Assembly: GCA_964030475.1 (NCBI GenBank) | Contig: CAXIPT010000007.1 | Location: 2,663,318 to 2,727,317 of the forward strand | DNA length: 64,000 bases | DNA from: Tethya wilhelma | Lineage: Eukaryota; Porifera; Demospongiae; Tethyida; Tethyidae | Reading direction: 5' to 3' | Part shown: piece after piece, positions 26,765 to 37,231 of the stretch | Layout of the letters: each line of letters starts with the position of its first letter | Numbering within the stretch: the first letter of the stretch is position 1 | Program-made: the position numbers and the translations under genes | Notes under the pieces: model-generated | Seen by the model: only the letters and a program-made list of their open reading frames with translations | What the model was told of the DNA's origin: nothing | Databases searched by the model: none

Positions 26765-29700
26765 ATGCCAAACTTAAGGCGGGAGGATTTTTGTCTGGTG
26801 TCCTGGAAGACAAGGATGAAATACAGAAAATGGTCAGAAAGGATTCACAAAAAGAACTCTGTTCTGTTCACGAAGTACTTTACTGTGAGAATCTGACTAT
26901 TGAAAACTGTAGAAAGGAAATAAAAGAAATTATGCAGGAAATCCGAATGGATCACCACCAAGATACATCTGTTGGATGTAAGGATTTGCTTTATTTCATG
27001 GATATGATTTAATCATGGATATTATAGCCTCATTTCCCAGATTGTGTTCCACAAATTTTATCATGGGCTATTTCACGTGACTTCACACAGTGATGCCCAT
27101 AGATACCCTCCAATTAAATGCATGCAGGGTGTAATACTAGGTTACATTTTTGATTTAGTAGATATCGCATTTATGATTAAGTCACTCAGTAGGAAAACTA
27201 GGAAGGGGGAGAACCTGGTTATTACCCTAATTTCTTTTTATGTCATCCAACTGTTGATTGAGCACTAAGGTCAGCAAATAAGACTCTGCCTATGTGGCAT
27301 GGTGTTTGCTTTCAAAGATCAATGGCAGATTATGAAACATTAAATTATGAAATATTAACATGCCACTAATTTCACTTTATATGGTGCATAACCTCTATTG
27401 TAAACACATACACATGCACTTGCAGTGCTGATATGGTACACTGGACATGGAATCAGAAGAACGGGTGATTGGCCTTTGAAGAATGGAAACCTACAATTTA
27501 AGGACATCTATGACCTTTACAATTACAACTTTAGAAACAGGCCCTTGTATGTTGTGTCTGATTGTTGCTATTCCGGTGCTTGGGTGCAAGACTGTGCTAA
27601 ACTGTTGGATGAAACTGGAATACAGTGTGGTCATCAAGCCAAGAACGAAGGGGTGCTCATCAAGGTGTTTGCAGCTTGTCTTCCGAACAGCTTAGTGCAT
27701 GATTCAAACCAAAAAAGTTTTCAAAGTCTCAGCTGTCTGCAAGGCATGTCCAGATGTCTGTGACTGGTACTGAGGTGTGCCCATAGGCCCCATACTGAGG
27801 GCTGTTGGCAAGTTCTCTGCTCAGCTAGGCTAAAGACTAAATTCTACCGATATTATAAACAATTATTCGAAGAAAATAGAACAAAGAAGTACAAAAAACT
27901 GTTAGAAATGTAAATCAAACATAGGAATGGCCAAAGCATAAAAAAGTGAGCAAACAAGATAGGAATGGTTGTTAGATTGAGCGAGTTCCTTCCTGTGTCT
28001 ACAATGTCATTGAGCACAGTAGGGATATGAACATATGTGACACTGTGAAATGAACTTGCTCAATCTAACAACCATTCCTATCTTGTTTGCTCACTTTTTG
28101 ATGATTTGGCCATTCATTACATTTCTAGTGTTTTTTGTACTTGTACATAATGATTCAATTATAAATGTTTATTCACTGATTCAAGGGATATAAGAATCAC
28201 TAAGCAAGCTGAGGATTTGGAAATGGAGCAGGTGTCAGGGTATGTATACCCTGTGTCCATGCAAGTGTTTGGTGGCTGACATGTGTGTTGGGGAAGGATG
28301 TTGACAATGCTGAAGTTAGCCTCTCTCTTCTTCATCCACATGGGCCTAGCCGATCATACACACACATATCCCACAGCACGAGATGTTATCACATTGCATG
28401 CCTTTGTCAAGTATTTTAACTCTCGTTGAACCTAGAACTACCACTGGACGTACATACAACATACTCCAAGAAGATAGCAGAGCTTCTACAGCTAAACTAA
28501 AACCATTTCATAATCAAGATTACAGTTATTTTGATCACATTAAAATATTAGAATGTACAACCACATACATAAGACATCATATCTCTTGAACCCATTTTGG
28601 TCCCATAACCAAACTTCTGGTGTTTGAAGAGTGATACCATAGCAACATTATATTAAAGTATGAAAAAAATTGAAATATCCCGAACTGTTTAAAAAGCGAA
28701 TCTAATTATGACGATGTTTGACCTTTGACCTACTATCGTCTGGGAAACCTTTCAAGTACATGAAATGAAAGCTTACTGCATGTGGTACAACATTATCATA
28801 TTAGTTTTTCATGAAATTGATCTACTTTCGAGAAAATTTCAGTTAAAGGTAGCAAGGTAGACAAAAAATCTCAAAAAAATGGCAACTTTAATTGCGTATA
28901 TCTCAGAAGCCATACAATATCAACCAAAATTATTCATACTGGATTGATGTCCTAGGACCCTCTACACATGTACCAATTATCAAGGAAATCCAAGAGGGTC
29001 TGTCATTTTTCATGTTGATCTCACATGGAATGACCCATATGCAATTGAGCATGCGCACGTGGCACATGCGATGAATAATCTCTAAAAATTTGGCAAAGTT
29101 CGAACGTATTTAATTTTTTTGCGCCGAATTTTTAGAAGATTTACGGTATGTGGCATGGTACAAATTCACAGGGAAAAATATTGCTTTTACAACTGTTGTG
29201 AAAAGGTCATATTTTACAACAGTTTCCCAATAATCACATCAATTTTGTGCCATTCACAACAGTTGTAAAAGCAATATTTTTTCCCGGTGTTGAAGTTATA
29301 CACCATAACTAGTGGCGTGTTAATATTTCATAATCTGTCATTGATCTTTGAAAGCAAACATGCAATGATATTTATTGTAAACACATACACATGCACTTGC
29401 AGTGCTGATATGGTACACTGGACATGGAATCAGAAGAACGGGTGATTGGCCTTTGAAGAATGGAAACCTACAATTTAAGGACATCTATGACCTTTACAAT
29501 TACAACTTTAGAAACAGGCCCTTGTATGTTGTGTCTGATTGTTGCTATTCCGGTGCTTGGGTGCAAGACTGTGCTAAACTGTTGGATGAAACTGGAATAC
29601 AGTGTGGTCATCAAGCCAAGAACGAAGGGGTGCTCATCAAGGTGTTTGCAGCTTGTCTTCCGAACGAAAAAGCACGTGATAAATATTTTATTAAGTGCAA

Positions 29701-29935
29701 GGGGGCTACATACGAAGATGGAACTAAGACTATCTGCTTTGCTAAACATCGGAGACTTGAGACTGTCGATGAGCCTGGATACCAGCACACTCTTGGAGTT
29801 GATTTTACATTTGGTGATAATCACCTGCTGTGTGTCCAAGATGAGAGAGGTGAATGTAGATCTGTTTCCACTTGGAGTAAATATGTCCAAGGACTAATGT
29901 CACAGAATCCGGCTACTAATCAATATTTAGTTTGA
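26765..29935 (+). CDS. Caspase-fold (C14-like) peptidase, His-Cys dyad present
   Basis: The 5' exon (open from about 26707, proposed 26765-26977) ends in a GTAAGG donor with one overhanging base. The 3' exon 29403-29935 begins after TTGCAG and completes the codon, giving GLLIWYTGHG. With the exon at 26329-26428 the frame sums to 281 residues. The 3' exon holds the caspase-fold His (WYTGHG) and Cys (SDCCYSGAW), then a conserved HQAKNEGVLIKVFAACLPN segment and about 90 further residues. Related C14-like proteins occur in sponges and cnidarians. They are not classic executioner caspases, whose motif is QACxG. Cleavage specificity is unknown. A second copy of the catalytic part lies at 27426. Confidence 0.7.
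27426..27763 (+). pseudogene. Truncated duplicate of the caspase-like catalytic exon
   Basis: Bases from about 27400 to 27685 match 29377-29662 almost exactly, including the acceptor and the His and Cys motifs. After LPN the sequence diverges into an unrelated 26-residue tail and a stop, so the last 90 residues of the family are lost. It keeps a usable acceptor in the same phase. It could therefore be an alternative terminal exon giving a short isoform. Loss of function is more likely. Confidence 0.65.
27887..28142. mobile_element. MITE-like element with ~95-bp inverted arms
   Basis: Left arm 27887-27993 (containing GAGCAAACAAGATAGGAATG) and right arm 28050-28142 are near-perfect inverse copies around a loop of about 55 bases. 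No coding capacity. It lies between the two caspase-like catalytic exons. Confidence 0.7.
29166..29288. mobile_element. Short hairpin element, 32-bp arms
   Basis: Arms 29171-29202 and 29253-29285 (GCTTTTACAACTGTTGTGAA and its inverse) flank a loop of about 50 bases. It sits in the intron before the intact caspase-like exon, beside an inverted copy of intron DNA from 27297-27395. Confidence 0.6.
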
Positions 29936-30586
29936 GAAAAGGAATTGTAACATTATAACCTTTGTAGTCTTATTATATTATGTAGCAATGCCGCATGTAA
30001 ATGTTTTGTTTTTTGTTGTTATTTTTTTTATGCATGTACACATCTGAGCATGCATGATCATGTAATAATCAATAATAAAGTTTTTCTTGAAATTCATACA
30101 AGCAGGAGTCACTCTTGAAGTAGTTACTTGTTCAAATGTCCTCATACAGCAAGCTAGGTGGATCACTTCTGATTAACCATAATGATGCACGGTGCCACAT
30201 ACAGTATAAGGTGTTTTACATCGTTTTCTTCCAGCTGAGGCTACAAGAATTAATTTGGTGTAACAAAAAAAAAAAAAAAAAAAAAAATCCATGTTAACCT
30301 TAGCAAAAAGTAGCTAAAATATTGTTTTAGCTTCCCAATTGTGGTCTTAATTAACGGGAGTTAATTTGCCCTCCTGCATGCAAGTTATGCGGCATCACCA
30401 TTAACCCAATAAGGATAATATTTTTAACACAAGAAGTGCAAGTTTTTAATTTCATTTGAATTTCTTTTAAACACTAAACTCTTATAACATTACTGTACAA
30501 ACTTTTGTTTTGGTTGTTTTCAGGCATACTTAATTGTTCAATTTGGTATAATATTATACAATGTCATGCATGCCAAGATGAGCAAG
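29936..30586. other. Spacer between caspase-like gene and Roc-Death gene
   Basis: Convergent spacer of 651 bases. It contains a pure A run at about 30268-30290, which may be the tail of an old retroposed sequence inserted on the plus strand. No ORF of note. Confidence 0.4.
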
Positions 30587-33500
30587 CTATAAGATATGTT
30601 TCTCTTCCATCTCTTTAGCCTTGCTTGGATTGATTAGACTCACAGCTTCACAAAGTTCTTTCCAACTAGGAGGAGGGTCTTCTCTCTTCAACCACAGCCT
30701 GATCATCTCTCTGAGACAGTCAATGGAGCGATGTGGATTGTCTACCATAATTCTTTGAAGTTCACCATCATTTAATTTAAGAAGGACACCTATGTTTTGC
30801 CATTCGTGTGCTAATGGTAGTAGGCACTTGAAGACATCACTTTGACTAGGAAGCGCAGATGAATCTGTAGTGAGGAAAATGACTTATGTTTGTAGCTATT
30901 CATTCATAATCACTTCCTTACTTTGTTTAGATAAGTTCGTAGGACAAGCATTTGGTGATGACTTGGAGGCTACACTTGAACTGTGTGAGAACACAGCATC
31001 CTGTAAGAATGTATGAATACATGCAATTATTCATTTTGCTGTCAAATTGTGAATGTTAACTAATCGGTGAAATGTATCATTGAAATCCTTACCTCATTGA
31101 GCCAGTATGTGAAAGATAGATCATCCTTAACAGAAAATTTCTTTGTTTTTTGAAGACAAGTCATAGAAACAAGCTTTCCCTCGTAAATGTTTGCTTTGGC
31201 CAAGTGAAATTCTTCACTTGAACAGAAAGGTGCTCCAGGACAAGCAAACGCAGTAGAACATTCTATTGGTACACAGCTTTTATGTAGTGTTTCCATCAAC
31301 TGTTCAATACTCTTTACGACGCAGCTACGGACATCACAGCAAACAAGACCTAGGGGAATCACGGTACGTTTCTCATCTGGCACAGATATCAGATCAACTT
31401 GAATGTAGCTAGGATGGAAGACAAAACAAAATGAGTCAAGTGGACCAATGGAGAATGACACTCGATTGCGATAGATCTGATCTTCTTCTAGTTCCCATTT
31501 TTGGAACTTGGAGACTTTTTTTGGACCTATAAAGTGTGCAACTAGCGATCCAAACAGTCCTTTAGGACAATAGCCACTGCTGAAGGTGATGAAAAGAGAG
31601 GGAATAGCAGGGGGTGTTGTCTGTGTTGGTGGCAAATCAGCATGGGACAGAGCACAAGGTAGGAAGTATTTCTTAACAGTTCCTTCTTCCGTAATTGGAG
31701 AAATAATGTGCAGGTGTTCGAGAAGAGATATCAACTGCTTCGGAGGAACGCTGTCATCTTTTTGAGCCAATTTCTGGAACGTCTGGAGAGGAAAGATGCC
31801 CTTCTTGATGAACTCCTCACGTGTGTGGTGATCCGTGCGTTGAAATGTGAATGTGCTCACAATCATGTCAGTGACTTTGTCAAAGACATACTGGGGATCT
31901 TTGATCACAATATTTCTGAGATTAGGAATATTTTGGAAATGGCGAACCACACCAGTGTAATTGTGGAGGAACCACAGAGCCTCATTTAGCTCGTCTCGTG
32001 TCTCAATCCCACATTTCTTGGCCAGCTCAAAGCACTCGTCAAACGTGAGAACACTCTTTTCTATCAGGTTGATGTTCATGCCAAAGATCAGCCAGGGGTA
32101 GGGTGTAGGGATGCGATAGTCGTCTCCTCTTGTACCGATACGATGGACTATTGATCTCACTTCTTCCACATCTTCTTCACTTTCGGAAAGGTTGTTGACT
32201 GCTACCAGCATTCTTCCATCAGTAGCAAACTCAATAATACCTGATTCGTAAGCATCTGTTTGCTTGACATAGATTTGCAGTGCTTCATCGACCTGTTTTA
32301 TCTTCTTTGGAGTGACTTGATCTTTGTGAGTTCCGACAAAGAGAACTTTTGGCATGAAGGCCTTTCCACTTTCAAGATGTTTGAACCGTTGAGTGGAAAC
32401 AATGCTTGCAAGAGATTGCAAAAGGTTTTCCACGAGAGTGAAGCTGGCTTCAAAAGGGACAGTTGACTCTCCATGGCTGTCTAGATACTCTACCATACAC
32501 TTTTGGTGTAAATCCATGTGCATGGAAAGACAAGAAAGAAAAGAGTTGGACCTGATATGAGAACTGGCAGTAGCTCTTGGAACTCTGGTTGTCCACCTGC
32601 ATCTGTTATGTAGAGGGTCCAAGGATTGTGCAAGTGACGAAGTAGCCTTCGGTAGTTGATGGTTCTTTGTTGTACAGCTGATTGTATTGCATCTATTGGA
32701 CTGAAAATTGTATCACCACTAACTGGTGGCTTCCCACCATGGTTATCTGAGATATCACTGGCTTCTGTGGATGTAGGATCCTCACAGGGAGTTTCTGAAG
32801 ATTGTTTTGTAGGCTTCTTTTGGTCATGTGGGTTTTGTACTGTCAACTTGTTGGATATCTCTGTCACAGCCATAAACGTGGCATCATTGACGTTTGTGAG
32901 TTCATTCCAAATGGTTCCAGATACTTGAATGGCTGATTTTCCAATACGAACTTGGACTGCTTTCATTGCCACACCGGTACTAGTTGTATGCCTCTTGACT
33001 TTCTTCTTGACCAATCTATCTTTTAGTGACGTCTTTCCAGACCGTGGAAGTCCTAGCATCACAGCTTGCATGATGATTTGATCAAGAGACCCTTTCTCCT
33101 TCACAGCTTGCTGACAGGCAGCTATATGGGAATCTTCCAATTCTATCAGAATATCAATGCAACCTTGAATGATACAGATCTAATAAACACAAAATTTCAC
33201 ACTACTTATTGTTCTGAAATTGTTATAGGTGTTTGTTTTGTAATTCTTTCACATAGCTAATACAAAAACTGAAAATGGTTAAACGTACCATTTGTTATTT
33301 TATGAAGTGCACTAACAATCTTCTGAGCTGTAGGTCTAGCCGATGGATCATCACTGAGACATTTCTTCAGAAGTGGTATCAATGGATGGTCTTCTCCACC
33401 AGGAAGTTGGTGCTTTAGCTCTTCAAAATGTGGTTCACGTATCTCAACCTGACTTCTTGTGTGCAACACCCCCTTATCATCAACAAAAGAATCTGGAAGA

Positions 33501-34464
33501 AGATCCCTATGAACAATCTACAAAATTAAAATAATATTATTACGTAAATAAACAGCATGATTGAAATTTTGAGGTATTGTAATTATACTTAAAATAGTAA
33601 ACATTACAATAACTATAACATAATATTATATCATAACTACCTGCCTTCCATTTGAGACACAGAGAGCCATATGACCAAATGAGAACACATCCATGTTTAT
33701 ATCACAGCTGGAAGTACTTATCTTTACTTCTGGTGCTACAGACCCCGGTAAAAATGCTCCTTTAAGTCGGAGTAACAGATGCTCATGTTTTTCTTGCTGA
33801 GTCACAGCACAGGCACTTCCGAAACTCCCAAGTTTTGCTACCAAATGGGATGTGAGGTGAATTGTCACAATTTTCAGGTCACGGTGAATGATAGGAGGGG
33901 ATTGTGAGTGAAGATAGAGCAGGCCATTAGCTACATCTTCCATTATGGACACTTTAAGAGACAGGTGAAGACTTCTTTTAAGTAAATCAAAAAGACTACA
34001 GTTTAGTTTCTCCATCACCAGTACAGGGACTGAAGAGCCACTGTGAGGATACCATAAACCAATACATCTAACCACATTTGGGTGTTGTAGTTTTACTGAT
34101 AACTGGCATTCGTATGCATATCTCTTGATTTCTTCTTCTTGTGTGAGAGTATTCCAAGTACCAAGGTTTAGCTTTTTTCCCACACACAAAACACCGTTAA
34201 CGGACACCTATGGATGGTACAAAGAGTCATTTATTTAAAAGGGGAGGTTCATCTGATCACCAACTAGTACTACTGTAACCTAGGAACAAGGCTTGGTACA
34301 GTTCTGGAATGTAGTGGCCTATTTACTGAATCAGTTACCTCATTAACTTCACCAAAGGCGCCAATTCCTAAATGTTCACCAGTCCATTTTGCTTCTTTAA
34401 TGATAAACCGATCTTCAAAGGAACTAAAGTGATGATGGTGGCCTCTTATTCGAGGATCAGCCAT
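30587..34464 (-). CDS. Kinase-like - Roc GTPase - COR-like - Death domain protein (one apparent frameshift)
   Basis: Exons 34464-34339, 34207-33641, 33517-33289, 33163-31093, 31000-30922 and 30864-30587. The sum is one base short of a multiple of three; the break lies near 32510-32535. About 1116 residues. Exons 1-3 hold a kinase fold: glycine loop GIGAFGEV, VCVGKKL, IIHRDLK, then SFG in place of DFG, and MDVFSFG. Exon 4 holds a Roc GTPase (GLPRSGKTS, DAGGQPEF, THKD), then a COR-like winged-helix region (LWFLHNYTGVVRHF, VIKDPQYVFDKVTDMI). Exon 6 holds a Death domain (LLPLAHEWQNIGVLLKLNDG, KELCEAVSLI). ROCO-type proteins act as scaffolding GTPases; a Death domain implies homotypic recruitment. 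Adaptors unknown. Confidence 0.8.
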
Positions 34465-35031
34465 TTGGTGACCTTCTGGGTATGGTACAGCAGCTAGGTC
34501 ACCAGTGCAGTAATTGAATTGTATTGCGCATGCGCAGATGACCGATTAACCTTCGTTTCTGAATCAACAGACACCGAGATGACTAAACCCTCTTCAGAAG
34601 AGTAGTTGTAACGGAGCTCTCTATCCAACATCAAGTTGAAGGGTAGAGAGAAAAGCTAAGGAGAGTGTCACTTTTATCATAGCTATTAAGCTGGATAAAA
34701 ATTGGGCTTGGAACTGCTTGGATGATGCACATACCCTGTTAGTTGGAGCATCTCTATAACGTTTGTTCTCCTGTCTAGTATTGATCAGTGAACGGAATCC
34801 AGGGTCTGAGATCGATCAATAGCAAATTAACATAAATAGGCTCAGCGAAGAGGCCAGCGAGCTAAGAATGACACATGCACAGTGGCGAAAAGGGGTGGGG
34901 CTGCATGAGATCACCTGTCATATACTTTACCAGCTGCATAGCTCCATCAAGCCTGCAATGCATGCCTATATATGCCTAGCTGGTTTCCATATGGAGTCAC
35001 ATGTCTCTATTCACAAGTCCCATCTAAACAA
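34465..35031. promoter_or_regulatory. Upstream region of the kinase-Roc-Death gene
   Basis: The first 200 bases upstream contain TGCGCATGCGCA at about 34526-34537, an NRF1-like palindrome (binding-site consensus GCGCATGCGC). No ORF. The remainder to the transposon at 35037 shows nothing specific. Confidence 0.4.
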
Positions 35032-35778
35032 AATCCCAGTGGCGGATTTAGGGGGAGATCCAAGGGATCCATGGATCCCCCCTTTCAGCTGGAAACCCAT
35101 ACAGCTGCACAGCTACACAGATGAAAAAGTAGCGCAGTGGCGGATCTAGAAAATTGAATAGGGGGGTTCTAATCAATGCGCGCGAAGCGCGCGAAATTTT
35201 TTTACGTAGCCACGCCCACTTCGGTCGCAACAGCCCCGCCCCTTTAGCGCTCGTGCAGCTAAAATTTTGCCCAAAAAAGCCTGAATGGAAGAAAAAAACG
35301 GCAAGAAAGAGACAGAAACTCTATATTTTTCACAAAAGACTAATATTTAGCGTGATTCTGAGTTGCTTTTAGTATTTTTAAGTTGAAAGGAGGGTTCCAG
35401 CTTGGCATTTTCCAATCTGCCCAGTTAATTATAATGCGAGATCTCAGCTGAAAGGGGGGTTCCGTGGAACCCTTGAACCCCCCCCTGGATCCGCCACTGT
35501 AGCGTCAAAGATCCCCCCTTTCAATTTGAAAAAAGAAAAATAATTCAAAATTTCACTGAAAATCAGTTTTTTGTGGAAGATAGAAGAGATTCTGTCTATG
35601 TCTTGCCGTTTTTTCGCCATTCAGGCCCTGATCTGGCAAAATTTTAAGCTGCACGCACGCAGAAGGGGCGGATTTTCAAACCAGAAGTGGGCGTGGTTAC
35701 CCAAAAATTTTCCGCGCGCTCCGCGCGCGCATTGGTTAGATCCCCCCTATATAAAATCCTAGATCCGCCACTGAATCC
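35032..35778. mobile_element. Outer hAT-like non-autonomous element with 5-bp target duplication
   Basis: The termini CAGTGGCGGATTTAG (35037) and CTAGATCCGCCACTG (ends 35773) are inverted repeats. The element is flanked by AATCC at 35032-35036 and 35774-35778. The CAGTGGCGG terminus is typical of hAT-type MITEs. Most hATs make 8-bp duplications; groups with 5-bp duplications are known. The interior has CGCGCG-rich palindromes and no ORF. It hosts a related inner element. Confidence 0.75.
35130..35504. mobile_element. Inner hAT-like element nested in the outer one
   Basis: The termini CAGTGGCGGATCTAG (35135) and CTGGATCCGCCACTG (ends 35499) are flanked by TAGCG at 35130-35134 and 35500-35504. 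It is a 365-bp element of the same family as its host. Internal GCGCGCGAA and CCACGCCCACTT blocks recur inverted in the outer element. Confidence 0.8.
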
Positions 35779-35821
35779 ATATTAGATCTAGTTGTTTTCT
35801 CTGGTATAGCTAACCCTTACA

Positions 35822-37231
35822 GATGGGATTGGTCCCAAACTGCTTAAACATTGCTCAATTGCTCTTTATATACCCATCTACCATCTGTTCCAATTGAGTC
35901 TACAGAAGCAGGCTCTACCTGGGGACTGGAAGCTCCACTCTATTACACCCGTGTTCAAGTCTGGTGATCACAGTCAAGTAACAAATTACAGGCCAATTTC
36001 TCTGCTCAGTATTATCTCCAAGATCTTAGAACGCTTTGTGTTTGATCATATTTCCAAATTCCTTGAGGAAAACAATGTTCTCTCTTCTTGCCAATTTGGG
36101 TTTCGCAAAAACCACTCTTCTACTCAGCAGCTACTTTTGTTTTTAAGCCATATTAATGAGTCACTGAATGGTAGTTCAACCTGTGATGTCATATATTTGG
36201 ACTTCAAAAAAGCCTTTGACTCTGTCCCTCATTACGAGCTCTTGCAGAAGCTCTCCAAGTTGGGTATCACTGGACCGATATGGGGTTGGCTTAAGGATTA
36301 CTTGACAGATAGACACCAACAAGTATCCATCAATGGCTGTCTGTCTCCTGGCCTTCCTGTTCTCTCTGGTGTGCCCCAGGGCAGTATATTAGGACCTCTC
36401 CTTTTTTTAATCTACATTAATGATCTCCCACAATGTACAAACCATGCAGACTTGTTTCTCTTTGCTGATGATGCGAAATGCATTAAATCTATCACTTGTA
36501 ATGCTGATCGGTTGCTTCTACAATCAGATCTGAACAACCTTGTTGATTGGAGCCTGCAATGGAAGTTAGCCTTCAATGAACATAAATGCTTTTTGCTTAC
36601 ATTTGGCACAAATACTTCCAGCTTACCTGACCAGAGTCAGTATAGAATTAATGCTCCTGCAGCTATTACAATGTGCACATCTCACAGGGACCTTGGAGTT
36701 ATTCTAACAACCAACCTCAGTTGGTCCGATCACATCTCCTCCATCACCTCCAAAGCCTATAAAAAGCTGGGTCTGCTGAGACGTACTTTTAACACATCCA
36801 ACAGTGTTACTTCCAAACTCAATCTATATCTTTCTTTGGTTCGTTCTAATTTACTTTATGCCTCACAGGTGTGGAGGCCCTTATTGATAAGGGATATACT
36901 AGCTCTGGAGAGTGTCCAGAGACGTGCTACAAAATTTATTCTCAATGACTATTCCTCCAACTACAAATCAAGGCTAAAGAAACTAAACCTTTTACCTCTG
37001 ATGATGGTACTTGAGATAAGCGACATCAGATTTTTTGTGTCATGTTTAAAGCAACCTTGTAAATCGTTCAACATCTTAGATTACGTTTCTTTCAATGATA
37101 ACATTACCAGATCAGGCACTCACAACAAACTCTGCTACCCCAACTCCAAATGTCTGTCTAATAGAGCTCGCCATCATTACTTCAACCGGCTCCCCCGTAC
37201 ATATCAAGAAATCTTGTCAACTTTACCATAG
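35822..37231 (+). mobile_element. 5'-truncated LINE (non-LTR retrotransposon) with intact reverse transcriptase ORF
   Basis: An open frame runs from about 35822 (DGIGPKLLKHC) to the stop at 37231, about 470 residues. Reverse-transcriptase blocks are visible: ITPVFKSGDHSQVTNYRPIS, QFGFRKNHSS, VIYLDFKKAFDSVPH, SGVPQGSILGPLLFLIYIND and the catalytic LFLFADD. A C-terminal RARHHYFNRLP block is typical of Jockey/CR1-like LINEs. The endonuclease domain and first ORF are missing, so this is a truncated insert, although no stop interrupts the RT. It starts right beside the hAT-like element. Confidence 0.85.

Noticed and set aside
28140..29150. Possible missing exons of the caspase-like gene between the two catalytic copies
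   Set aside because: Only short, non-coding-like ORFs; mostly element-derived AT-rich DNA.
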